Shown: in pieces, positions 44,835 to 55,343 of the stretch | Numbering within the stretch: the stretch's first letter is position 1 | Layout of the letters: each line of letters starts with the position of its first letter | Assembly: GCA_030435675.1 (NCBI GenBank) | Contig: CM059622.1 | Location: 11,036,001 to 11,100,000 of the forward strand | From: Steinernema hermaphroditum | Taxonomy: Eukaryota; Nematoda; Chromadorea; Rhabditida; Steinernematidae | DNA: 64,000 bases | Direction of reading: 5' to 3' | Translations under genes and position numbers: made by a program | The notes under the pieces: model-generated | Databases searched by the model: none | Told to the model about the DNA's origin: nothing | Seen by the model: the letters and a program-made list of their open reading frames with translations, nothing else

Positions 44835-46542
44835 TTAATAGTTTGCAACTTCGATTTGAACGTTGTACGGTCTTGGCCTGTGCATAAGTGAACTGCCTTC
44901 TGATACGGCTTTGAGTGAAGGTGGGTCGCCCCCTGGTACGGTAGACACTTTGAAACGCTGCACCATGTTCATGATGATGAGGAAGAGCTCCGCTTTGGCG
45001 AGGCCTTCTCCAAGACAAGCTCGTTTACCGAACCCGAATGCTACAACGTTCTGTTCCAGTGTTTTCCGGTCTCCCTTGAAGTAACGATCAGGATCGAACT
45101 AAAAAAGTGAGGAGGGTTGAGTAGATTCGGAACAGAAGTACCTGGTCGGGATTCTGGAACACTCCGTCGTCATGCATGATGACGCTTACTTGAGGCACTG
45201 TAATCGTCCCTTTCGGCAGCACGTGTCCATCGATCACTGTTTCCGCAGTAGTACGGTGAAACAGATTGAAGTTTCCGATTCTAGCAGTTCTCTGCACTTC
45301 AATGGCGACCGCGTGGGCGAAAGGCATGGCGACACGATCGGAAAGTTCCACGAGTCGCTCGCCTCGAGTAGTCCTGTAGATCTCTTCGCGTAGCCGATCT
45401 TGGGCATCCGGATGGTTCAAGAAGTAAATGAATGCCCACAGAAGAGTGATTACGGTAGTTTCCATTCCAGCAATCCAAAGGTCCATCATGTTATGGACCA
45501 AATTTTCAATCCTAAAGAACCAAATGACTGGGCAAAAAGTAATTGTAGCTTACGAGAACCACCCCATATCCTCGCCGTTCGCTTTGCGTCGATTCATCTC
45601 TATCAAATACGCGTCTATATAATCATTTCCATCTCCAGAATCGTCGAGGTGGTAAGTGTCATTGGCGATGGCTTCAAGGCGATCGGATATAAGCTTGCGG
45701 ATATACCCTTGAGTTGCTCTGTCCGGGGCACGCTGTTTCTCCCAGCGGTTTTTGAAGAAAGGCCACTTGATGGTGGTAGGGGTGAGGATGAAATTGTCGA
45801 TAATCGCTGATTCGGAGAGTTGCTGGTCGAGCTGATGCTTCAGATGGAAGAACTCGGCCTCATGCTTCTAAAATGCATCATTAATATCATAATGGAGTTG
45901 CGCACAACAAGCCTTGTCATAGCGATATCCAGCTACTATGCTGTTGATGATGCTCCCCACGAGAAGGTCGAATAGAGGAGCGAGATTCATTGTCTTCCTT
46001 CCTCCAGCACTCCTTATCTCACTTTCCAGGTCTTCGAAGCGGTACTTGACTTCTTCCAAGATGCGTTCCTGCATAAGATTCCTGCCGACGCCAAAGTTCC
46101 GCAGAACGTGGAGGGAGAAACGGCGCTGCTCCTGCCACTCGGGACCTTCCGAGAAAACGATTCCTTTGTTACCTGGAAACAGCATTATTACAGAACTGAA
46201 GATAGGCTCACCTCTAGTTTCCGCATACTGCCAGATCTGCATCCTTCCTGCATGAACCTCCGCGTTCCTCACAAAAGCATCCACAGCGGTTTTGTAATCA
46301 ACGACGTGGACAGTAGGAATCGGACCCAGCCAGAACGTATAACAATTACCGTATTCCTTCTTCCACTGTTTTAGGATTTCCATCACCGGGATACCCCTCC
46401 AACCCGCTATGATTACTGTAGGGAAGTTTCCCAGTATAGGCCATGGCTTTGGTCCAGGCGGTAGGTCCTTCCGTTGAAGTGATCGGAGGTGGTAAACGAG
46501 GAAAGTCACAAAGATGACTCCAAGAAGGAGGAAGACGGTCAT
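44835..46542 (-). CDS. Cytochrome P450, CYP2 clan, CYP33-like (512 aa), copy 2
   Basis: Exons 46542-46212, 46172-45913, 45867-45554, 45511-45142 and 45098-44835 have exactly the same lengths as those of copy 1 (331, 260, 314, 370, 264 nt). Intron 2 starts with GC (GACAAG|GCTTGT) where copy 1 has GT (GACGAG|GTCTTC). No GT at this place restores the frame. Motifs: anchor MTVFLLLGVIFVTFLVYHL, hinge LPPGPKPWPILGN, I-helix AGMETT, ExxR EVQR, FDPDRYF, heme loop FGFGKRACLG. All catalytic features are present. Differences from copy 1 are concentrated in the N-terminal anchor and near the C-terminus. Confidence 0.92.
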
Positions 46543-46924
46543 CGCTAAATAATGAACAGTGTTCAGCAACGTGGGAGATGCTCTCATTACATACACCCGT
46601 GCGTGGCGCAAACTATTTCAAGGACGCGCCTAATTGCGTGCTCGTGGTTGGTGTTTCGTGGTTTGTGTGGAGCTGCTTAAGTTTTTGTACTTTCCGGTAA
46701 TTTGGCTTTGTGCATCATGGTAATGCACCACGACCGAATGTCACACGCACTTGCTCTCAGCACTGACACATCAGATACTGACGCTTCAGCATAGTGTCCG
46801 TTTTTTTTCAATTTGTGCTCGCGTAAGTTCACGCAGCCATCTAGACAGGTTTACATCTGCACACGTCACAAACCATGCAGTGATCCATTTATCAACCGGG
46901 GGTGATCATCGGCGACCGTTGGTT

Positions 46925-49108
46925 TTATCTAATGGAAAGCAAAAAGCACAGAGCAAAGAAAATCACTTGAAAACTCAAATCAAGACGGAGTATTTGGGCA
47001 CCATTGTCAAAACCAACTTCGATGCTAGAGTTCCCTGCTAACCTATTGACCGCCACATACATCGCATTCTTGCATGTGTTCCCGGTACCTCTTCGTCCAG
47101 CGGGTGGATAACCTTCACAGAGCTCCTCGTGATGCATATCATCTTCACAACGGCAGTTGAAGACCTCCGTGAACTCCCGCATCTGCATGGCAATCGCATT
47201 TGAGCGGATTGAGTTTCTAGGATGGTCTACGTCCTTGAAGCTGTTGAAGAGAGTCCGATCATCAGCGGTACTGCAGTCCTGAAGGGCGAGGCCGACGAAG
47301 AACCACTGGAGTTCGTCGTAGTTAACTTGTGTCTTTAGTTCTTCAAGTGGAACGGCACTGAATCTTGGGAAACGGATCCCGCTGCGCGTGTGACGACCTG
47401 TCTTCGACGCAAGGAGTTTCTTGAGAACTGAGATCGCAACTCGCGCCCCTTCCACGTCAGCGAATCCTTCTTCCTTTTTCTTGTTTCCGTTAGGACACTG
47501 TAAAGATATTAACTCAAATTACATGTGCTCAAGACGTACCTCGACATGTTTAGAATCAGTAGTGCAAAAGGATCCAAAGTAGTCCCTGTAGCATTTTATG
47601 GCTTCTCTAAAAAGAGGTGTCCTCCTGACCTCCTTCAGATGCCTCTTATCCCCTCTCTCCAGTCCTAATCCATGGAATATTTCGTGAGCCATAGTCGCAG
47701 CAATAATACCGTACTTCATGCCGATCGAAAGCTCCTTCTTTACGATGTGAATGTAGGATGGCAGGAGAAACTGGAATTCAGGTCAATACATCCATAATCT
47801 CCAACTTATCCGACTTACAATGTTTTTTCCATTATAATAGGCGTTATGTTCGTGAACAGTTTCCTCGTGGTTATCAGTTCCACTCAACTGATTGATTCGT
47901 TTTTCGTTTGCGAAAATGAACCTGTTGCGCACAAGATGAATTTCTCTGGCCAGCATCTCTAACTGGCACTCTCCACGCGTGTCGAAGCCTTTCAGGTGTT
48001 GGCGATACCCATCCATGTGCTTCTGGATTACAGCAGTATTATAAAACTCTTCGGGAAGTCCAATTTTAGCCTTCACATCCTTTCTGAAGAAGTTGTTGAT
48101 TGTGTCCCGGCTTTTTGGACTTACAACCGCAGAATTCTAGAAGAAAGCATGTAGAAAAGTTTGAGAATACTGATATACATTGACTTTCTCCAAGATTTCG
48201 TTCATCAACAAGCGATACATATCTTTGAGCTCCTCTAGTCCTTTACCAGAGACATAAATGTCGTTTTCGAGCAGCATCTTCGAGTAGGCCAAGTTAAAGT
48301 AGGGTGAAAAGCGGTTGCACTTGAATAGCCGCTCGTGAAGATCCGCCTAAAGTGTTAACATGAGATTTATCATCGGCGACAGACCTGCCTCGAATCCTTC
48401 TCTTTCCGGATCGACTTCCGTGAAACTTCCCAAGCCGTTGATCAAGTTGTTCTCAGCCGCATTGAAGATATTAAATCTCTTGAAACTGAACGTGAAATTT
48501 TTCATTTTTCTGTCAACGTCGATCAGTTCAAGGTAATTGTCCACCAACTTTTTTACGTTTTTGCCAAACGTCTTCTCAATAGCATCGTACGGGCAGTCGA
48601 TGAATTCACCGTACGACAATGCTAAAAACAGAGATTATGCAAATAGTAAAAAAACGCTTACATCTGGAGGAAAGGCGGCAAGTTTGGGCGGAATGACGAC
48701 AATTCATAGTGACGTCTTTGACCTTTCCATACGCGATTGCCTTTCCAAGCGAGTCCACCCTACCGAGCTTCTCCGCGGAGCAGTCCCTTGGATTCCGATA
48801 ACCGCCGTTCTTCACAATCATCACGATCAGGTCGAAAATCGGATCCCGCATGTTTGCAATGACTTCGATCGCCTCGTCGCTGAGAGCGTTCTCGAACACC
48901 GCCTTCGAGGTGTCGCCGTCTGTGCTAGCCTTCCCACATACATGCATGTAGAGATTCTGACACGGTTTTATTCTTGTATCCAGAGGCTGCAAGAACAAGG
49001 CTTCAAGGTTGGATGCGCCAATGAACAGGATCATCTAAAAGAATACGATGAGCGTGGCGAAGACCGATGACAACTTACAAGAACTACCAGCGTACGCGAA
49101 CGGAACAT
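46925..49108 (-). CDS. M13 family zinc metallopeptidase, neprilysin-like (641 aa)
   Basis: Exons 49108-49079, 49034-48662, 48621-48389, 48346-48179, 48136-47819, 47770-47540 and 47497-46925 join in phase. The third intron begins with GC (GAG|GCAGGT). The N-terminus MFRSRTLVVLMILFIGASNL can be a signal peptide or anchor, followed by CQNLYMHVCG, the first-disulfide region of M13 enzymes. The substrate-site motif HNAYYNG (near 370) corresponds to NAYY. The zinc site HEIFH is at 403-407, and the third ligand lies in EGFAD (E461, D465), 58 residues later as in the family. The enzyme should therefore be catalytically competent. Family members cleave peptides at the cell surface. The protein ends with a hydrophobic stretch (LSFQVIFFALCFLLSIR), unlike classical neprilysins, which may signal a GPI anchor. 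Confidence 0.88.
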
Positions 49109-49776
49109 TTCGACCGACAGCAGATCGCAAGAAAATGAGAATGGAGGCGAGCTTGACTGCACACATCTCGAAGACAGCAAAAGTGCATTTGTACTTTTGC
49201 ACAGACTCAAATGTCTGGGACTCAAATGTCTCAACAACCGAGAAAGAGTATCGTAGTGGCGATGTAGGCAAATTCCCCACCCATCCTCTAGAAATTCGCT
49301 GTGGGACCTCGGGCACACTTTCACTGCTTTTAGTCTCTTGGTATGGCTACCGTGTTTCGTGACATGTCTACGAATGGCCATTTTGGCGAGTATGGTATTT
49401 ATTGCCGTAGTTGCATGTTCAGCTCCGTCTCACACTCATATTTCTAACCTGTTTGCCGGGCAAATGACCATCCTGGAAAAATGTGCCTGAAGCGAATATC
49501 CTTCGCGTGGCACACTCACTTCTAGATTTCTAGAAGAGGACCAGTTATTTTTCGTCTTTGTCACGTTCAGGAAGGGATCACCGCCTGGGGCAGAGAGGTT
49601 AACAGCGCTTGATTCATCGTTTTTGAATTCGGCTGTTGAGCAAATTTCTCTCCCTCCCCCCTTCTCCCCATAGCAGCTCTCCAGATGCTGTTCCGTCCTC
49701 TGCTGCCGATCCTCGCCCCTCCAAAAAGACACACTTGTCAAGCTGTTCAAGAACAGACTCGGCGGGAAGACTCGAC

Positions 49777-49959
49777 ATGCTGCAACAGGGAATGACTACG
49801 AACGGTGAGCGCGGTGAACTATATGAAGACAAGAATTGCCGCATTGAACACTTCCTAGAGAGCGAACTTCTCATCAACATCACCGAACATGAACTGGTTC
49901 CAGAACACACCGTGATGTCGGAGGAAGATAAGAAGGAACTAGGAAAAGAGTTCGAATGA
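49777..49959 (+). pseudogene. RPB5-like fragment (RNA polymerase subunit ABC27)
   Basis: An open stretch begins MLQQGMTT and contains HFLESELLINITEHELVPEH and TVMSEEDKKEL. This is unmistakably the middle of RPB5, the shared subunit of RNA polymerases I, II and III. The usual N-terminal domain is not seen upstream. The conserved C-terminal half (the PRIQ...DPVARY and GRYITYR regions) is missing; the frame ends GKEFE and stop. No introns interrupt it. I infer a truncated retrocopy or a stranded exon. A functional gene would need exons that I cannot find between 49,960 and 50,915. Confidence 0.75.
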
Positions 49960-50915
49960 AATTCTTTCTCAGCTCTCTCTCTCTCAACTTGCTCTACTAT
50001 AAATGACGATATTAGAGGAAATTACTCAGAATAAGACAAAATGGTATAAAAGTGTGTTAATGGGTCAACCACCGTTTTGAATTTTGTAAACCCCAACGAT
50101 CTTACGATGCATACGCATCAAGGAGACATGGGGAGGGCGGTGAAGGCCGGCATGAAACACCTGCCTGAGAGCTCACAACATCTTTCCCCAACTTTCATGT
50201 ACCAATATGTCTTTGGTCGCTGTTATAGAGAACCCACTTTTGAAAATCTGCTTGTCAGCATGGCCTCTTAGTATTATGTTGTTGTTATCGTTCTTTTAAG
50301 ATGACTTTGCTGCTTCGGATGGGATATTCCCGATGGCGGGTTGGCTATTCGGGCACATAATAACTCTTCTGAACAAGACGTACTTTTACTTTTCATCCGT
50401 GACCACCGTGACGAACGATAGATCATCATTTTTCTATTTTCGATCGCACATGTGAATTCAGTGATGTTTGATCGGAGCATCTTTCTGATAAGCGAAAGAC
50501 GAATGATCATCGTTTCAAGGAAAGTGATTTTGGATTTGACAGCGCTGGTCTGATGTGGATGACAGAAATTAGTGCAGACAGATATCATGCTGGAGTCAGA
50601 AACTGATTTGAACATATGTGCATGAATCCTATTATTGTGAGACATTTGACCGATCAGTGATGCATTAGAAGTACATGACATAGTATACTAGGATCTATTT
50701 GTCTTATTTTGTGACATAAATGACACAAGGGACACTCGTACGACACCTTCTTAAGCAACTCAGATTTCCGTACTTTGGTCCATAGCTCCGTGTTTGTCCA
50801 AATTGTTTACGACTTCTCAGATGGAACGCCCCTCCCTGACGTCCCTTTTCGAACAAACAAGATCACCGAAACGGTTTAAAGCCGTCCGAAACGGTTTCCT
50901 TCGCCACTGTCCTTG
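49960..50915. other. Gap between RPB5 fragment and third P450
   Basis: A CT-rich start and AT-rich remainder. A 135-codon minus-strand frame (50,274-50,681) and a 64-codon plus-strand frame (50,077-50,271) show no domain or splice support. The last about 150 bp probably hold the P450 promoter. Confidence 0.4.
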
Positions 50916-53224
50916 ATGCTGTCGCCTCTCGTTTGGGTTCTTCTCTTTATTGTTGTTTACTTTCTGTCATGGCGACGGAAGAAGGTGAACTCTCTGCCGC
51001 CTGGACCGTTCGCATGGCCGCTACTGGGCAACTACGTGCAGATGGGCATCGCCCACTGGAAGGGAATCTCTTTGGTGGAATGGTACGAGCAGTGCAAGAG
51101 AGACTACGGCTCTGTGTTCACCGTATGGATTGGACCGATGCCGGTAGTCATGGTTGTGGATTACGATGTGATCCACGAAACTTTTAAAATGAACGGAGAG
51201 CCGCACAATGGACGACAGAAAGCGTTTGTGTTCACTGGATACAGAGGTGAGTTCTCTGCTTCAATGAGGTCAAACTGGACAAATAAGTTCGTAGAAAAAG
51301 AAATTAGACTGAATTGAACATGCACAGTTTTGCTAAAGGTCAAAACTGGAGGATATTACATTTCGAATTTGATGTTTCCAGGCATCGGTGGTTCAGTGGT
51401 AGAATGCTCGCCTGCCACGCGGGCGGCCCGGGTTCGATTCCCGGCCGATGCAAACGTTTTATACTTTCTGTTGCCAGTCACTTCTCTTATGTTCCAAATT
51501 GATGATATAGACAACCATTCTTTCGAAGCTGAGATTTCGACATGTATCTGACAATGCTCTGAGTCCCTGTGACATGATGGTCTCGTACGCCATCTATCTA
51601 TGCCATATATTGATGGTACAGGGTGGCCCAAAAAGGGACATCTAGAAGTCTAGCAGAAGGCTAGAAAGCCATTCAGCGATTCGGACCGGTGAGACCGGTC
51701 GGTTTCTTTCATTTTCCGCCTTTCTTTCTCGTTTTCCGACCGGTCTCACGCTTGAATGCTTACGAAAATGACATTTCATACTTTTTTTTTTGGAAAATGC
51801 GTATTTCAGAGAAGATGGGGCTAATTTGGAGCGACGGCGACGGCTGGCAAGAGCAACGCCGGTTTTCCCTTCGAGTTCTACGTGACTTTGGATTCGGAAG
51901 GAACATCATGCAGCAGAGAATTCTTGAGGAGATCTCTTATCGATTCGAAAGACTTGATCGCGAACTGGAGAGTGTTCCCCATGGGAAACTGGAATTCCGG
52001 CCAACTCCTTTCCTCGACGTACTTGTCGGATCGGTTATTAACAAAATCCTCGTTGGCTACCGCTATGACGATCATAACATTGAAGAGCTCAGGAAGTTGA
52101 AGGGAGGTTTGGACATGCAGCTGGACGCTCTAAGTCCTGTGGACGTGGTGGTCTTCTACGAATCCACCTACCAACTTCCGTTGTTCAAGCAGCGCTACGA
52201 TGTGGTGGCGACGCCTCAAGTAGAGATCATTGAACATCTGCGAGGACTCATTGAAAAACGGTGATAGGAACCATACTGAAAGAGTTCATGAGCGTTTAGA
52301 CGAAAAGCCATCCAGGAGGGCACCCACGTAATCGACCGCGCAGAGGGTGCCGAGGACTACATCGACGCTTATCTGATGGAAATGCAGAGGAGAGAAGAAG
52401 ATGGCGAGCCTATGGGATATTTCAGGTAAATTGGAACGTTGAGTACTGTGCCCTCACGGTTCGTTCAGTGACAAGTGGATGGCCGCCAATCTGCTCGATC
52501 TGTTCTTTGGTGGCACGGAAACGTCCATCAGCTCTCTCCTGTGGGCATTCCTCTTCATAATGAGAAAGCCGGAGATTCAAGAGAAACTGCGGGCTGAGGT
52601 CCTCAGAACAACGGGTGGCAATCGATGCGTGGAAATCACGGATAAGGCCAACATGCCTTATGCGAACGCTGTTGTTACGGTAACGCTCAGATTCTGTAGA
52701 ATTCTTAAGAACAAGCTTGCAGGAAACCCTTCGGTGCTCCAACATTGTCACCTTCAACATTCTTCACGAAACGACCACCGAAAGCGTTGTTGGAGGCTTT
52801 AAGATTCCCACTGGAACTGTGATAGTCCCCCAAATGAGCGTGGCTATGAGGGACAAAACTCATTTCGAAAACCCTTTGGAGGTATGTACCGTAGTAATAG
52901 CTTAAGAAAGCCTAGTTCGTCTAGTTCAATCCCGATCGATATTTGGACCCTGAAAACGGCAAACAACTGGAGAAGAAGGTCATCCCTTTCAGTGTTGGGA
53001 AGAGAGCCTGTTTGGGAGAGAGTCTCGCGAGGGCCGAGATTTTCTTGGTAGTTGGCAGCTTGTAGAACGTTAATAATCGCTTTCAGTTCTTGACAAACTT
53101 TGTGCAACGCTACAAGTTCTCACCTGTTCCTGGTCAAGCGCTTGACCTTCGGCCTATCGCCCTGGCGACGAATCTGAACCGAACAAGACCATATGTAATG
53201 ATGCTTGAGAAATTTCACTTGTAA
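50916..53224 (+). CDS. Cytochrome P450, CYP2 clan (512 aa), copy 3, diverged
   Basis: Exons 50916-51246, 51810-52260, 52300-52425, 52469-52679, 52723-52881, 52925-53047 and 53087-53224, all GT-AG and in phase. Motifs: anchor MLSPLVWVLLFIVVYFLSW, hinge LPPGPFAWPLLGN, I-helix GGTETS, K-helix ETLR, FNPDRYL, heme loop FSVGKRACLG with Cys at about 455. It is an active-looking microsomal monooxygenase. It shares the first splice site (331-nt first coding exon) and the total length of 512 residues with the minus-strand pair. It has two more introns and clearly lower sequence similarity, so it is an older paralogue in opposite orientation. Intron 1 (563 bp) holds a tRNA-Gly gene and a MITE. Confidence 0.92.
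51382..51452 (+). tRNA. tRNA-Gly (anticodon GCC)
   Basis: 71 nt with acceptor GCATCGG/CCGATGC, A box TGGTTCAGTGG, anticodon arm CTCGC-CTGCCAC-GCGGG with anticodon GCC, T arm CCGGGTTCGATTCCCGG and discriminator A. The sequence is regular at every position. TTTT follows at 51457. It lies in intron 1 of the third P450 gene, in the same orientation. Confidence 0.96.
51617..51790. mobile_element. MITE-like repeat copy 2, in P450 intron 1
   Basis: It begins TACAGGGTGGCCCAAAAAGG and shares CTAGAAAGCCATTCAG, GGACCGGTGAGACCGGTCGG-like and TTTTCCGACCGGTCTCACG blocks with the copy at 26160-26327. Its 3' end is eroded and runs into the T-rich tract just before the exon 2 acceptor. Confidence 0.6.
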
Positions 53225-54575
53225 TGACATACCATGCATCGATTATTTTTAAAAGAGTGCAAACAAGAGAGTATGAGGGGAAGACAGCGATCGACATCGA
53301 AATTGGTTCAGATTATGCACAAACGCGAACAAAGCAGTCATGCGACAGAGCAAAGAGAAATCGGAAGTCCTCTATTTGTGTATTATGCCTCTTCTTCATC
53401 TTACGCTACATAAACTACTCCAAGAAAAATTTTCATTTTGGCTTCAAAAGTGAGGTCTCCCAGCTGCTCATGATTGCCATGGAGAACATAAGGAACTAAT
53501 TTTAGTTTGAAACGCCGAAGTTTCTTCAAAACCACATAGCTCCCCGCAAGCTGCAAACGGGGAAATTTCATTTTTCCTTTCGGCCTCCAGATGTTCCCAA
53601 TCACGCTTTCGCTCACGTTGATTGCGACGTTTTGAAACGATCGCCGTGCCTCCGAGAGGCGCTTTAAGCCCTCAGAGCCCACAGCGTAATATAATAATCC
53701 ACTTACTGCTTGGCTCGTGCGCTCAAGTCGCAAGTATTTACTTCGCGCGCTTGTTTGTTTTCCGACCGACTGGAGATGGTCGCCGTGAAGGGCTGGAGAT
53801 GAGAATTTCACACCCTCACGACGCGCCTTCTGACGACAAAAGACGTCTTGAGCACCGCGTGGACATCGCGTGCTTCAAGTCGTCGCCTCAAGGGTCTTTA
53901 AGTGGACAATTTTTTTTGTTCGCCAGTGTTTCTTTTTACGACGCTCGCTTGGATGTGTTGTGCTTGACTTCTGGACCGACTATGGCTTAATAAGTGTTGT
54001 TGTAGAGGTTGTTTGCTCAGCTGTCACTCCTATCAGAACGTCCGGTTTTATCCTGAGTGGATAGAAGGATACCCGTTATGCGGACTAATGTGAGTAAACT
54101 GGATTTGTCAGGTAGGAACAGCTGCAGTCAAGTGGCTGGCCTCTGCAATGCACTCGGTTGTTCTTCAGTTCAATCAGTTTTCGAATTTTCAAATTTAAAT
54201 TTTCATTTCTTTAATTTTGACATAATCGAAAAGTCTCACCACGCTTTCTGTGACTACACAAGCCTTCCGAGCTTTTCATTGTTTCTGTTCTCTTACTCCC
54301 CTTTTTCAATGCTCATTCTTATGTTCTAACACATTAGATGGATGTTTTTGCGCTAGCAGTGCTACGGTCCGCTTGATTTCTTTGTCCTGATGGCGCCTAT
54401 AGGATTCCCTCCCGCGTCAAGGAGATCAAATTCCAAGCGTTGTAACAATATGCTGTAGAAATCGAGTGAGATGTAAGTAGTTCGCAACGGAATAGCGCTG
54501 AATGGGAATTCTGTGGCTGATTCTCACTGTTCATTTTTTTTGCAGGTGATTAATATATACGTGAGAAATCTCCAC
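53225..54575. other. Non-coding region after the third P450
   Basis: From about 53,500 to 54,000 the sequence is GC-rich with forkhead-like TTGTTTGTTTTCC words and open frames on both strands, including a 136-codon minus-strand frame. Neither strand shows a domain. I read it as regulatory DNA of the downstream MPRIP-like gene or an unrecognised promoter. Confidence 0.45.
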
Positions 54576-54760
54576 TTACAAGGGAAGGGTCAATCATGCA
54601 ACTCTAAGATCGGCGCGAGACTATTGGCAAACGGGAGGTCTAGGTGGGTGTATTAACTGTGTAAAATATTAGGTGCCCTCGCTCAGATACCAGCGAGAAA
54701 AAGAGGTTTAAATTTGTGGGTAGCGGAGTATATACGAGTATGGCGGCACGAAACGCCCTT

Positions 54761-54842
54761 GTCAACGTGGCGCAGTGGATAAGTCATCTGCCTTCCATGT
54801 CAGGCCATGTTCTAGGAGGTCACGGGTTCGAACCCCCGACCC
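54761..54842 (+). pseudogene. tRNA-like module in the left arm of the foldback element
   Basis: A perfect A box (TGGCGCAGTGG at 54768) and B box (GGTTCGAACCC at 54825) are about 47 bp apart, as in tRNA genes. The acceptor stem does not pair, the anticodon stem has only four pairs (GCCT/AGGC), and the T stem is mismatched, so it is not a working tRNA. It is a tRNA-derived Pol III promoter of SINE type. Confidence 0.7.
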
Positions 54843-55076
54843 AATCTCTCTTTTTCATTCAACTTCGCAATGTTTGAAAGGTAATTATCGTGCTCTTAAC
54901 AGACCCTACAACTGGCCAGTGCTATATTCAGCGCAACATTCAGCGTGTCATTAAGGTTCTACAACGCCGTAAGACAATTTGCTATTAATGAGCACTACTG
55001 TGTCTAGCCATTTTTGCGTTAAAAATGTTTCCCTTCACCTTTCAAACATTTTGAAGTTGAATGAAAAAGAAAAATT

Positions 55077-55158
55077 GGGTCGGGGGTTCGAACCCGTGCC
55101 CTCCTAGAACATGGCCTGACATGGAAGGCAGATGACTTATCCACTGCGCCACATTGAC
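55077..55158 (-). pseudogene. tRNA-like module in the right arm of the foldback element
   Basis: Inverted copy of the left-arm module with three differences. A and B boxes are intact on the minus strand, so the two modules point towards each other. Confidence 0.7.
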
Positions 55159-55343
55159 AAGGGCGTTTCCTGCCGCCATACTCGTATATACTCCGCTACC
55201 CACAAATTTAAACCTCTTTTTCTCGCTGGTATCTGAGCGAGGGCACCTAATATTTTACACAGTTAATACACCCACCTAGACCTCCCGTTTGCCAATAGTC
55301 TCGCGCCGATCTTAGAGTTGCATGATTGACCCTTCCCTTGTTA

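Larger units (their letters stand above)
54579..55340. mobile_element. Foldback transposable element with about 304-bp inverted arms
   Basis: The left arm 54579-54882 and right arm 55037-55340 are reverse complements, differing at about seven positions by my count (about 98% identity), around a 154-bp unrelated core. The ends read CAAGGGAAGGG...CCCTTCCCTTG and are flanked on both sides by TTA (54576-54578 and 55341-55343). A 3-bp TTA target duplication fits the PIF/Harbinger superfamily (inference). The element has no transposase frame, so it is non-autonomous. The high arm identity implies recent insertion or active conversion. Each arm contains a tRNA-like module. Confidence 0.85.

Noticed and set aside
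54761..55158. Functional tRNA genes in the foldback element
   Set aside because: A and B boxes are good, but acceptor, anticodon and T stems do not pair, so they are tRNA-like modules only.
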